A DNA stretch of 64,000 nucleotides from Streptomyces sp. DvalAA-43 (GTDB lineage Bacteria > Actinomycetota > Actinomycetes > Streptomycetales > Streptomycetaceae), in assembly GCF_900091725.1 (NCBI RefSeq), contig NZ_FMBW01000030.1, positions 1 through 64,000 on the forward strand, written 5' to 3'. This document shows, piece after piece, positions 1 through 8,538 of the stretch (its first letter is position 1; each line of letters begins with the position of its first letter). The translations under genes were made by a program, and so were the position numbers. Under the pieces are notes generated by a model. It searched no databases, was not told the origin of the DNA, and saw only the letters and a list, made by a program, of their open reading frames with translations.

Positions 1-9
1 ACTGTCTGC

Positions 10-966
10 ATGCGCATTGTGGTTCTGGCCGGCGGTATCGGTGGTGCTCGTTTTCTGCGTGGCCTCAAGCGGGCCGCGCCCGACGCGGACATCACGGTGA
101 TCGGCAACACCGGTGACGACATCCATCTGTTCGGGCTGAAGGTCTGCCCCGACCTCGACACCGTGATGTACACCCTCGGCGGTGGCATCAACGAGGAGCA
201 GGGCTGGGGGCGTACGGACGAGAGCTTCCACGTCAAGCAGGAGCTCGCGGCGTACGGCGTGGGGCCCGAGTGGTTCGGGCTCGGCGACCGTGATTTCGCC
301 ACGCACATCGTCCGCACGCAGATGCTGGGCGCGGGCTATCCGCTGAGCGCCGTCACCGAGGCGCTCTGTGCGCGCTGGAAGCCGGGGGTCCGGCTGCTGC
401 CGATGTCCGACGACCGGGTCGAGACGCATGTCGCGGTCGACATCGACGGCGAGCGCAGGGCGATCCACTTCCAGGAGTACTGGGTGAAGCTGCGTGCCTC
501 GGTCGAGGCGCAGGCGATCGTGCCGGTCGGCGCCGAGCAGGCCAAGCCCGCTCCGGGCGTGCTGGAGGCCATCGCCGGGGCCGATGTGATCCTCTTCCCG
601 CCGTCCAACCCCGTCGTGTCGGTGGGGACGATCCTCGCCGTGCCCGGGATCCGGGAGGCCATCGCCGAGGCCGGGGTGCCGGTCGTCGGCCTCTCCCCCA
701 TCGTCGGGGACGCGCCCGTGCGCGGCATGGCGGACAAGGTGCTCGCCGCGGTGGGCGTCGAGTCGACGGCCTCCGCCGTGGCCACGCACTACGGCTCCGG
801 GCTGCTCGACGGCTGGCTCGTCGACACGGTGGACGCCGGGGCGGTCGACGCGGTGGAGGCCGCGGGTATCCGCTGCCGTGCCGTACCGCTGATGATGACC
901 GATGTCGACGCGACGGCGGAGATGGCCCGGCAGGCGCTGGCGCTGGCCGAGGAGGTACGGGCATGA
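10..966 (+). CDS. cofD: 2-phospho-L-lactate transferase (F420 biosynthesis)
   Basis: This 318-residue protein transfers a phospholactyl or phosphoenolpyruvyl group from a guanosine diphospho-donor to the deazaflavin Fo, giving (dehydro-)F420-0. In actinobacteria the family is also called FbiA. The N-terminus shows the glycine-rich nucleotide loop [16 protein letters not shown], followed by [12 protein letters not shown] and the CPDLDTV segment typical of CofD. Its length is normal for the family. The stop overlaps the start of the next gene by four bases (ATGA), so the two are translationally coupled. Only nine bases lie upstream in the window, so its promoter is not visible. The call is secure. 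Confidence 0.95.
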   Translation: MRIVVLAGGIGGARFLRGLKRAAPDADITVIGNTGDDIHLFGLKVCPDLDTVMYTLGGGINEEQGWGRTDESFHVKQELAAYGVGPEWFGLGDRDFATHIVRTQMLGAGYPLSAVTEALCARWKPGVRLLPMSDDRVETHVAVDIDGERRAIHFQEYWVKLRASVEAQAIVPVGAEQAKPAPGVLEAIAGADVILFPPSNPVVSVGTILAVPGIREAIAEAGVPVVGLSPIVGDAPVRGMADKVLAAVGVESTASAVATHYGSGLLDGWLVDTVDAGAVDAVEAAGIRCRAVPLMMTDVDATAEMARQALALAEEVRA

Positions 967-2270
967 GTGCCGCAGCGCCCTCGTACCGGGTCTGGGCACT
1001 GCCCGGGATGCCCGAGGTGCGGGCCGGGGACGACCTGGCGAAGCTGATCGCCGCGACCGGGCCCGGTCTGGCCGACGGTGACGTCCTGCTGGTCACCTCG
1101 AAGATCGTCTCCAAGGCGGAGGGCCGGATCGTCGAGGCGACCGACCGCGAGGCGGCGATCGACGCCGAGACGGTACGGGTCGTGGCGCGCCGCGGCACCC
1201 TGCGGATCGTGGAGAACCGGCAGGGCCTGGTCATGGCCGCGGCCGGGGTCGACGCCTCGAACACCCCCGCCGGGACGGTGCTGCTGCTGCCCGAGGACCC
1301 GGACGCCTCCGCGCGTGCGATCCGCGAGGGGCTGCGGGACACGCTCGGCGTGGAGGTCGGGGTCGTCATCACGGACACCTTCGGGCGCCCCTGGCGCAGC
1401 GGGCTGACCGATGTGGCGATCGGAGCGGCCGGAATCCGGGTGCTGGACGATCTGCGGGGCGGCACCGACGCGTACGGCAATCCGCTGAGCGCCACCGTGG
1501 TCGCCACCGCCGACGAGCTGGCCTCCGCCGGAGACCTGGTCAAGGGCAAGGCGGACGGGCTGCCGGTCGCGGTGGTGCGCGGGCTCGGCCATGTCCTGGA
1601 CCCCGCCGATGCCGGTGGTGCCCGCGCGATGGTGCGGGTCGCGGCCGACGACATGTTCCGGCTGGGGACGTCCGAGGCGGTACGGGAGGCGGTGACCCAG
1701 CGGCGTACCGTCCGCGAGTTCACCGACGACCCGGTGGACCCGGGGGCGGTGCGGCGGGCCGTGGCCGCGGCGGTGACGGCGCCCGCGCCGCATCACACGA
1801 CGCCGTGGCGGTTCGTCCTGCTGGAGTCCGAGGAGTCGCGGACCCGGCTGCTCGACGCGATGCGGGACGCCTGGATCGCCGATCTGCGCCGGGACGGGAA
1901 GAGCGAGGAGTCGGTCGCCAAGCGGGTGCGGCGCGGCGATGTGCTGCGCCGGGCGCCGTATCTGGTGGTGCCGTGCCTGGTGATGGACGGCTCCCACACC
2001 TACGGGGACGAGCGCCGGGACACGGCGGAGCGCGAGATGTTCGTGGTCGCCGCCGGGGCCGGCATCCAGAACTTCCTGGTGGCGCTGGCGGGCGAGCGGC
2101 TGGGCTCGGCGTGGGTGTCGTCGACGATGTTCTGCCGTTCCGTGGTGCGCGAGGTGCTGGAGCTGCCGGAGAGCTGGGATCCGCTGGGAGCCGTGGCGGT
2201 GGGCCGCGCGGCGGCCGAGCCCGCGGCGCGGGCGGTGCGGGACGCGGAGGGATTCGTCGAGGTGCGCTGA
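963..2270 (+). CDS. fbiB: F420-0:gamma-glutamyl ligase / dehydro-F420 reductase, FbiB
   Basis: This 435-residue protein is a two-domain FbiB. Residues about 10-245 are the CofE ligase that adds gamma-linked glutamates to F420-0; the [19 protein letters not shown] segment is characteristic. Residues about 250-435 are an FMN-binding nitroreductase-fold domain (it begins near [19 protein letters not shown]), which in actinobacterial FbiB is known to reduce the dehydro precursor. The archaeal CofE lacks this second domain, so the fusion is the actinobacterial form. It overlaps cofD by four bases and forms one transcription unit with it. The next gene faces the other way. Confidence 0.95.
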   Translation: MSAAAPSYRVWALPGMPEVRAGDDLAKLIAATGPGLADGDVLLVTSKIVSKAEGRIVEATDREAAIDAETVRVVARRGTLRIVENRQGLVMAAAGVDASNTPAGTVLLLPEDPDASARAIREGLRDTLGVEVGVVITDTFGRPWRSGLTDVAIGAAGIRVLDDLRGGTDAYGNPLSATVVATADELASAGDLVKGKADGLPVAVVRGLGHVLDPADAGGARAMVRVAADDMFRLGTSEAVREAVTQRRTVREFTDDPVDPGAVRRAVAAAVTAPAPHHTTPWRFVLLESEESRTRLLDAMRDAWIADLRRDGKSEESVAKRVRRGDVLRRAPYLVVPCLVMDGSHTYGDERRDTAEREMFVVAAGAGIQNFLVALAGERLGSAWVSSTMFCRSVVREVLELPESWDPLGAVAVGRAAAEPAARAVRDAEGFVEVR

Positions 2271-2330
2271 GGCGGGGCCGGGGTTCCGGGGGCTTCCGTG
2301 CGTGGGCCGCGTGGTCCGGGCGGGGGCTTT

Positions 2331-3329
2331 CTACAGGCGGGCAATGTCGCCCCGGGTCATGCGCGGGGCCCGGCGCGCCGGGGTGTGGCCGGACAGCAGG
2401 ATGAGGCGGGTCGCCCGGTGGCGCTGGCCCTCGTACGGGGCCAGGAGGGCCAGCATCTCCTCGTCGTCGGCATCCCGGTTGCCCGCCAGGGCGTGGCCGA
2501 CGATGCCGGGGAGGTGGAAGTCGCCGACGGTGACCGCGTCCGGGGCGCCGTTCGACCGCTGGAGCGTCTCGGCCGCGGTCCAGGGGCCGATGCCGGGGAT
2601 CAGCTCCAGGCGGGCCATGGCCTCCGGGAGCTCCATGGCCGCCGCTTCCTCCAGGCGGCGGGCCACGCGTACCGCGCGCAGGATCGTGCCCGAGCGCTTG
2701 GCGTCGACGCCCGCGCGGTGCCACTCCCAGGACGGGATCAAGGACCAGGCGCGGGCGTCCGGCATGACGTGCAGGCCCAGCGCGGTGAACGCGGCGTGGT
2801 CCGTGGGGCCGGGCGCCGGGGTGCCGTGCTTCCGGACCAGGAGGCGCCAGGCGCGGTAGGCCTCGTCCGTGGTGACCTTCTGTTCCAGGATTGAGGGGAT
2901 CAGCGACTCCATGACCAGGCCGGTGCGCAGCAGCCGCAGACCGGGGCGGCTGTGCCGGGCCAGGGCGAGCAGCCGGTGGCGCGGGCGGAAGGCGTCCGGG
3001 TCGTCCGTCGCGCCGAGCAGCGTCGGGAGCCGGTCCAGCAGCCACGGTGCGCCGGGGCCCCAGGCCGTCGCCTCGATCCGGCCGCCCCGGGCGGTGATCC
3101 GGAGGGTGCCGGGGCCCGCGGGGGTGCGGCTGGCCCGCCAGGCCGTGCCGTCCCCGGTCAGCCGGTACGTGGGGTCGGCGGGGCCGCGGCGCAGTGGGCC
3201 GACGACCAGGCGGAGGTCGAAGGGGCCGGACGGGGTCCACTCACGGGTCAGCGCGTCCGCCGCCGGGGCCGCCGCCTGGTGCGGGACGGCCGCGCGGGGA
3301 GCGCTGCGGGGGGCGAATCGTCCTGCCAC
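2331..3329 (-). CDS. DNA-3-methyladenine glycosylase II family protein (AlkA-like)
   Basis: This 332-residue protein is a base-excision repair glycosylase of the HhH-GPD superfamily, expected to remove alkylated purines. The C-terminal half carries the helix-hairpin-helix LIPGIGPWTA, followed about 20 residues later by the probable catalytic aspartate in VTVGDFHLP. The N-terminal ~110 residues look like the AlkA beta-rich domain but are weakly conserved. The GTG start at 3329 is preceded by GAGGA at a workable distance. It converges with fbiB and is monocistronic as far as can be seen. The exact substrate is inference. Confidence 0.85.
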   Translation of the reverse strand: MAGRFAPRSAPRAAVPHQAAAPAADALTREWTPSGPFDLRLVVGPLRRGPADPTYRLTGDGTAWRASRTPAGPGTLRITARGGRIEATAWGPGAPWLLDRLPTLLGATDDPDAFRPRHRLLALARHSRPGLRLLRTGLVMESLIPSILEQKVTTDEAYRAWRLLVRKHGTPAPGPTDHAAFTALGLHVMPDARAWSLIPSWEWHRAGVDAKRSGTILRAVRVARRLEEAAAMELPEAMARLELIPGIGPWTAAETLQRSNGAPDAVTVGDFHLPGIVGHALAGNRDADDEEMLALLAPYEGQRHRATRLILLSGHTPARRAPRMTRGDIARL

Positions 3330-3437
3330 GGTGAGGTCCTCGGTCGTCGGGGTGCCTGTCGAGGGTAAGCGCTGCGGCGGGTGTCCGGCTGACCTCCGTA
3401 CCGGCCGGTGCCCGGCTGATCTCCGTACGGCGCCCGG

Positions 3438-4529
3438 CTACTCGTCGGAGGAGAAGCGCACCGCCGCGTCCGGGAGGACCGCCCCGCACCAGACGCGGAT
3501 GCCGTCGCGCAGCTCGTTGTCGGCGCCGACCCGGGCCCCGTCCCCGACGACCGCGCCGGTGAGCACCGTACGGCTGCCGATCCGGGCATCGGCTCCGACC
3601 AGCGAGTCCGTGATCACGGCGCCCGGTCCGACCACCGCGCCGGCCAGTATCGCCGAGCCGTCGATCCGGGCTCCCGCGCCGATCAGGGCGCCCTCTCCGA
3701 CCACCGTACCGCCGCTGATCTTGGCGTCGGCGGCGACGGAGGCCGTCGGCAGCACGAGCCCGTCGCCACACCGGCCAGGGACGGCCGGGGAGGGGGCGCG
3801 GCCCAGGACCAGATCGGCGGAGCCGCGTACGAAGGCCTGCGGGGTGCCGAGGTCCAGCCAGTAGGTGGAGTCGACCATGCCCTGGAGGTGCGCTCCGGAG
3901 GCGAGCAGTCCGGGGAAGGTCTCGCGCTCGACGGAGACCGGCCGGCCGGCCGGGATGGTGTCGATGACCGACCTGCGGAAGATGTACGCCCCCGCGTTGA
4001 TCTGGTCGGTGACGATCTCCTCGGGCGTCTCGGGCTTCTCCAGGAAGGCGGTGACCCTGCCGCTGTCGTCGGTCGGGACGAGGCCGAAGGCGCGCGGATC
4101 CTCGACCCGGGTGAGGTGGAGGGAGACGTCCGCTCCGGAGCCGGCGTGCGAGGCGACCAGCGCCCGGATGTCCAGGCCGGTGAGGATGTCGCCGTTGAAG
4201 ATGAGCACCGGGTCGTCCGGGCCCGAGGTCAGCCGGGACGCGACATTGCGTATCGCTCCGCCGGTGCCGAGCGGCTCGCGCTCGGTGACGTACTCGATGT
4301 GGAGGCCGAGCGAGGAGCCGTCGCCGAAGTACGGTTCGAAGACCTCCGCCAGGTACGAGGTGGCGAGCACGATGTGTTCGACCCCGGCGGCGCGGGCGCG
4401 CGCCAGCTGGTGGGTGAGGAACGGAACGCCCGCTGCCGGAACCATGGGCTTGGGCGTGTGCACCGTGAGCGGGCGCAGCCGGGTTCCCTTTCCGCCGACC
4501 AGGAGGATCGCTTCTTTTGCCTCTGTCAC
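3438..4529 (-). CDS. Sugar-1-phosphate nucleotidyltransferase with left-handed beta-helix tail
   Basis: This 363-residue protein belongs to the NTP-transferase family; the closest type is mannose-1-phosphate guanylyltransferase (GDP-mannose pyrophosphorylase). The start shows the signature LLVGGKGTRLRPL, with FNGDILTGLD further on as the metal-binding region. From about residue 255 the sequence is hexapeptide-repeat-like (GGTVVGEGALIGAGARI and so on), which predicts a left-handed beta-helix. The GTG at 4529 is chosen because the signature begins ten residues later; the open frame runs further upstream but that part is not protein-like. It sits beside a PGRP gene and near the LCP block, which fits a role in envelope glycans. 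Donor specificity cannot be read from sequence alone. Confidence 0.88.
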   Translation of the reverse strand: MTEAKEAILLVGGKGTRLRPLTVHTPKPMVPAAGVPFLTHQLARARAAGVEHIVLATSYLAEVFEPYFGDGSSLGLHIEYVTEREPLGTGGAIRNVASRLTSGPDDPVLIFNGDILTGLDIRALVASHAGSGADVSLHLTRVEDPRAFGLVPTDDSGRVTAFLEKPETPEEIVTDQINAGAYIFRRSVIDTIPAGRPVSVERETFPGLLASGAHLQGMVDSTYWLDLGTPQAFVRGSADLVLGRAPSPAVPGRCGDGLVLPTASVAADAKISGGTVVGEGALIGAGARIDGSAILAGAVVGPGAVITDSLVGADARIGSRTVLTGAVVGDGARVGADNELRDGIRVWCGAVLPDAAVRFSSDE

Positions 4530-4642
4530 AGCACTGACTCTGCTTCCTGCTGGGGCCTGGCCTGGTTTCGGCTGGCCAGTGTATGCAGACCGGTTCGGTC
4601 GTCCCCGGTCAGCGGCCCGCAGCAGCTCTTCCGTTCCGTTCA

Positions 4643-4690
4643 GTGGCCCTGGAGCTCGGCGGATCAGCGGCCCTGGAGCTTGGCGGAGCT
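4643..4690. repeat. 24-bp tandem duplication across the 3' end of the PGRP gene
   Basis: Positions 4643-4666 and 4667-4690 are near-identical 24-base units (two differences in the first 21 bases). The downstream unit encodes the last residues of the PGRP protein, and the other unit lies across and beyond its stop codon. It looks like a small slippage duplication that changed or extended the C-terminus. Confidence 0.6.
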
Positions 4691-6019
4691 GGTCCGGGCC
4701 GAGCCGAGCTTCTTGTAGAGACGCGCTCCGGGGCATTCGGTTGCGAAGCCGTCCCGGTGGCCGGAGATGACGTTGAGCGAGACCTTCCTGCCCTTCTTGT
4801 ACTTGTTGCCGCCGCCCGAGACCAGCGTGACCTTGCCGCGCGGGTTGGCGCCGAACAGGCCGAGCTTCCAGGCGGTGAGCTTCGCCACGGCATTCACCGC
4901 GGCGGCGGGCGGGTTCGACTTGGTGAAGGTGCCGAGCACCGCGATGCCCATGCTGTTGGTGTTGAAGCCGAGCGTGTGCGCTCCGAGGACGGCCCGGGTC
5001 ACACCGCCCGCACGTCCCTCGTAGATGTTTCCGCACTTGTCGACGGCGAAGTTGTAGCCGATGTCGCGCCAGCCGCTGCTCTTGACGTGGTAGCGGTAGA
5101 TACCGCGCAGGACCGAGGCCGCCTGGGAGCACGTGTAGTTGTTGCCGGTGGCGCTGTGGTGGATGAAGGCGGCCTTGACGGTGCTGGTGTAGACGAACTT
5201 GCGTTCCCTGAGCTTCTCGTCGGCGCCCCAGCCCTTGCGGGTGATGATGCGCGGACGGGGCCCGATGTACGGCCGGGCGCCCGGCGCGAGACCGGCCTCC
5301 GCCTCGCCCCGCACCTCGGACTCCGTCTTGCTCAGGGCGGGGAGCACGCCCTGGGCGAGGGTGCTGGTGCGGCCGTCCGCTCCGGCCTGGGAGCCGGCCG
5401 CGGTGACACCGCCGAGGTCCGTCGCGCTCACCTGCTGCGGGTCCCTGCCGGGGTCGACGAGTTCGAGGCGCAGCCCGCCGGGCAGCGGTACGGCGGGGGC
5501 GGTCCGGTCCTGCGGGTCCGGGGCCTCGGGGCGTACGCGGACCGCGACGCCGTCCGAGTCGCCGACCCAGAGCGGGGCGGTGGAGCCCCGGACGGCGCCG
5601 GATTCGCGCTCGGCGGTGCCGGGGTCGGCGGAGTGCTCGGCGTTGTGGGTCTCCAGGTCCTGCCAGTTCGACCAGGTGCCGGTGGTGGTGGCGCGGGTGC
5701 GGACCTGGACGGTGCCGTGGAGTTCGGTGTTCACGTCGTCCCAGACGACGCCGACCAGTGAGAAGGGGCGGACCGCGCGTTCGGGCAGTCCCTGTTCGGA
5801 GGCTGCCCCGGCCCGGGTCGGTTCGCCGGTGGCCCGGTCGGAGGGTGGCGGCAGGGTCCGCATCGGCAGGGACTGCGTGGAGCCCGGTACGTCGACGGGC
5901 CCGGCCGACTCGGCGGGGAGGGTGCGGTTGTCAGGGGCGGCGCCTGCGGGCACGGCCGACGGCAGTACGAGAACGGCCGCGCAGGTGACACCGATCGAGG
6001 ATGCAAGGAAGGCACGCAT
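4664..6019 (-). CDS. Secreted peptidoglycan recognition protein / N-acetylmuramoyl-L-alanine amidase
   Basis: This 451-residue exported protein has an N-terminal signal peptide (MRAFLASSIGVTCAAVLVL, cleavage probably after AGAA). A beta-rich region of unknown role covers about 60-240. The C-terminal ~190 residues form a PGRP/amidase_2 domain. Zinc-site candidates are the His in FIHHSATG, the His in GHRDG and the Cys in TECPG; the tyrosine segment YNFAVDKCGNIYEGRAGG is typical. It should cut the lactyl-amide bond between MurNAc and the stem peptide outside the cell. The ATG at 6019 is preferred over one six codons upstream because it gives a cleaner signal peptide. It is in the same direction as the nucleotidyltransferase gene, 134 bases upstream of it. 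Confidence 0.9.
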   Translation of the reverse strand: MRAFLASSIGVTCAAVLVLPSAVPAGAAPDNRTLPAESAGPVDVPGSTQSLPMRTLPPPSDRATGEPTRAGAASEQGLPERAVRPFSLVGVVWDDVNTELHGTVQVRTRATTTGTWSNWQDLETHNAEHSADPGTAERESGAVRGSTAPLWVGDSDGVAVRVRPEAPDPQDRTAPAVPLPGGLRLELVDPGRDPQQVSATDLGGVTAAGSQAGADGRTSTLAQGVLPALSKTESEVRGEAEAGLAPGARPYIGPRPRIITRKGWGADEKLRERKFVYTSTVKAAFIHHSATGNNYTCSQAASVLRGIYRYHVKSSGWRDIGYNFAVDKCGNIYEGRAGGVTRAVLGAHTLGFNTNSMGIAVLGTFTKSNPPAAAVNAVAKLTAWKLGLFGANPRGKVTLVSGGGNKYKKGRKVSLNVISGHRDGFATECPGARLYKKLGSARTSSAKLQGR

Positions 6020-6156
6020 GCCAGTAATCCTGGGCATAACCGCGCAACTCCGGCCACCCGGACCTCTGCGTACATGTGACGGCCCGTCTGCCCCACCGGT
6101 GTACCCGGCACCCTTTCTCCCCGCCGGGCCGGGCGCCGCCGCGTACCCTTGCGCGG

Positions 6157-6909
6157 ATGAACGCCACCGACCGCACCCCTGCCGACCTGCTGCGTTCCGC
6201 GCTCGCCGCGGACCCGGCCCGCCCCTTGGTCACTTTCTACGACGACGCCACCGGAGAGCGCGTCGAACTGTCGGTGGCCACCTTCGCCAATTGGGTGGCC
6301 AAGACCGCCAATCTCCTGCAGGGCGATCTCGCCGCCGAACCCGGCGACCGGCTCGCGCTGCTGCTGCCCGCGCACTGGCAGTCCGCGGTGTGGCTGCTCG
6401 CCTGTTCCTCGGTCGGCGTGATCGCCGATGTGCAGGGCGACCCGGCCGGGGCCGACCTCGTCGTCAGCGGTCCGGACAGCCTGGAGGCGGCGCGCGCCTG
6501 CCGGGGCGAGCGGGTCGCCCTGGCGCTGCGCCCGCTGGGCGGCAGGTTCCCGCAGGCGCCCGAGGGTTTCGCGGACTACGCGGTGGAGGTGCCGGGCCAG
6601 GGAGACCGGTTCGCCCCGTTCGCCCCCGTGGACCCGGACGCTCCCGCGCTGGTGGTGGACGGCGTCGAGCTGACGTCGGCGCAGCTGGTGGCGCGGGCCG
6701 GGAAGGATGCGGAAGGGCTCGGCCTGACCGCCGGATCGCGGCTGCTCACGGGGCGTACGTACGGCAGCTGGGAAGGGCTGAGCGCGGGGCTGTTCGCGCC
6801 GCTGGCCGCCGGGGGGTCCGTGGTCCTGTGCCGGCACCTGGGGCAGCTGGGCGAGGAGGGGCTGGCGAAGCGGATGGCGAGCGAGCGGGTCACCAACAGT
6901 GCGGTATGA
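6157..6909 (+). CDS. TIGR03089 family protein (short AMP-binding-like)
   Basis: This 250-residue protein resembles the N-terminal part of acyl-adenylating enzymes (LVTFYDDATGERVELSVATFANWVAKTANLL, then GDRLALLLPAHWQSAVWLLAC). It lacks the usual phosphate-binding loop and the whole C-terminal half, so it is unlikely to be a working ligase. Proteins of this length and layout are conserved in actinobacteria under TIGR03089, so this is probably a full-length family member, not a truncation. The ATG at 6157 is chosen because the family similarity begins there; the upstream in-frame residues are arginine/proline rich and overlap the divergent promoter region. Its function is unknown. Confidence 0.8.
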   Translation: MNATDRTPADLLRSALAADPARPLVTFYDDATGERVELSVATFANWVAKTANLLQGDLAAEPGDRLALLLPAHWQSAVWLLACSSVGVIADVQGDPAGADLVVSGPDSLEAARACRGERVALALRPLGGRFPQAPEGFADYAVEVPGQGDRFAPFAPVDPDAPALVVDGVELTSAQLVARAGKDAEGLGLTAGSRLLTGRTYGSWEGLSAGLFAPLAAGGSVVLCRHLGQLGEEGLAKRMASERVTNSAV

Positions 6910-7091
6910 CAAGCACGCTGAGGACCACTCTTCCGGCCCATACCGTGTCGAGTCCTCGGCGGCTCCGCGTCAACTCCGGTACATGATCGGCGTTACGGAC
7001 CACCGGGGACACAACCAAGCGTGAGGTTCAGCCGTCTACTCCTGCGACCGGTGGCCCGACGTGCCGCCGAACGTGAAGGATGGACGCAGAC

Positions 7092-8315
7092 GTGAGCGAA
7101 AGCGCCGGCCCACCGGCCGACCCGGCGGGCGGGGACAAGCCGGAGCCCGAGGACGGGCCCGGCGCCGCCCCGGCGACCGGGCACCGGCGCCACTGGCTGC
7201 GCTGGGCCGCACTCGGCGCCTCGTTCGTCGTGCTGGTCGCGGCGGGTGCCGGCTGGTGGCTGTACCGGAAGCTCGACGGCAACATCAGGACCGACACCTC
7301 CGCGGCCGCCGAGCTCAAGGTGTACGACCGGGAGCGGCCCGCCTCCGTGGTGCACGACGCGGAGAACATCCTGCTCATCGGCTCGGACAGCCGGGCCGGT
7401 GACAACCGCAAGTACGGCCGGGACGACGGCGGCAGCCAGCGCTCGGACACCACGATCCTGCTGCACCTCGCCGCGGACCGGAAGAGCGCGACCGCGATGT
7501 CCCTGCCGCGCGACCTGATGGTGCGGATCCCGGTCTGCCACCAGGCGGACGGCACGGCCACGAAGAAGCAATTCGCCCAGTTCAACTGGGCCTTCGAGTT
7601 CGGCGGCGCCGCCTGCACGATCCGTACGGTCGAGAAGATGACCGGCGTCCGGATCGATCACCACATGATCGTCGACTTCAACGGCTTCAAGGACATGGTC
7701 GACGCCGTGGACGGGGTCGAGGTCTGCCTCAAGAAGCCGGTCGACGACACCGCCGCCCATCTGAAGCTCCCCGCCGGACGCCAGACGCTCGACGGCGAGC
7801 AGGCGCTGGGGTACGTACGGGCCCGCAAGTCGATCGGCAACGGCAGCGACACCGAACGGATGGACCGCCAGCAGCAGTTCCTGGGCGCGCTGGTGAACAA
7901 GGTCCAGAGCAACGGCGTCCTGCTCAATCCGACCCGCCTCTACCCGGTGCTGGACGCGGCCACCAAGGCGCTGACCACCGACCCGGGGCTGGACAGCCTC
8001 AAGGACCTGTACGAGCTGGTGCGCGGCATGCGCAACGTGCCGACCGACAAGGTTCAGTTCCTGACCGTGCCCCGGCAGCCGTACGCCGCCGACCGGAATC
8101 GGGACGAACTCGTACAGCCCGATGCGGACCGGCTCTTCAAGCGGCTGCGCGACGACGATCCGGTCGCGGTGGTCCCGGCGGACGAGTTCCAACATGACGA
8201 CGGAAAGAACAACGGGAAAAACAATGCCGCGGCCGATACCCCGGATGCTTCGGGCCCCAGTCCCACGCCTACCTATTCGGGCAACAACGCGGCGGCGGAC
8301 CTGTGCAAGCAGTAA
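7092..8315 (+). CDS. LytR-CpsA-Psr (LCP) family glycopolymer ligase
   Basis: This ~407-residue protein is a membrane-anchored LCP protein. It has a short acidic cytoplasmic N-terminus, one membrane helix (about residues 40-60, WAALGASFVVLVAAGAGWWL) and an extracellular LCP domain. Motifs are NILLIGSDSRAG, RSDTTILLHL and SLPRDLMVRIP, containing the Asp and Arg residues that bind the lipid pyrophosphate. LCP enzymes move teichoic acid or other glycopolymers from undecaprenyl carriers to peptidoglycan. It lacks the LytR_C domain. GTG 7092 is preferred to ATG 7080 because GAAGGA at 7075-7080 is correctly spaced only for the GTG. It is the first of five LCP genes in this stretch. Confidence 0.92.
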   Translation: MSESAGPPADPAGGDKPEPEDGPGAAPATGHRRHWLRWAALGASFVVLVAAGAGWWLYRKLDGNIRTDTSAAAELKVYDRERPASVVHDAENILLIGSDSRAGDNRKYGRDDGGSQRSDTTILLHLAADRKSATAMSLPRDLMVRIPVCHQADGTATKKQFAQFNWAFEFGGAACTIRTVEKMTGVRIDHHMIVDFNGFKDMVDAVDGVEVCLKKPVDDTAAHLKLPAGRQTLDGEQALGYVRARKSIGNGSDTERMDRQQQFLGALVNKVQSNGVLLNPTRLYPVLDAATKALTTDPGLDSLKDLYELVRGMRNVPTDKVQFLTVPRQPYAADRNRDELVQPDADRLFKRLRDDDPVAVVPADEFQHDDGKNNGKNNAAADTPDASGPSPTPTYSGNNAAADLCKQ

Positions 8316-8538
8316 AGCAATTCCCAAGCAGAAGCCGGTGATCGGCGTGTAATGAGCAGTATGACCAGTTGTAAGGAGCGTGGAATTTGTCACGCACGTC
8401 GCTAGACGCCGAACTGGGCCGATAGTGTGACGCGATCCGGTGCTTCCGGCCGCCAGGCCGCGCACTTCTGGAGCGAAAGATCGAGCGCCTGATCGGGGGA
8501 GGCGCCTCGCGTGGCACCGACGGAGGACTCAAGCAACC

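Noticed and set aside
4530..5132. N-terminal extension of the nucleotidyltransferase frame
   Set aside because: It overlaps the PGRP coding region in another frame and is not protein-like; the family begins at 4529.
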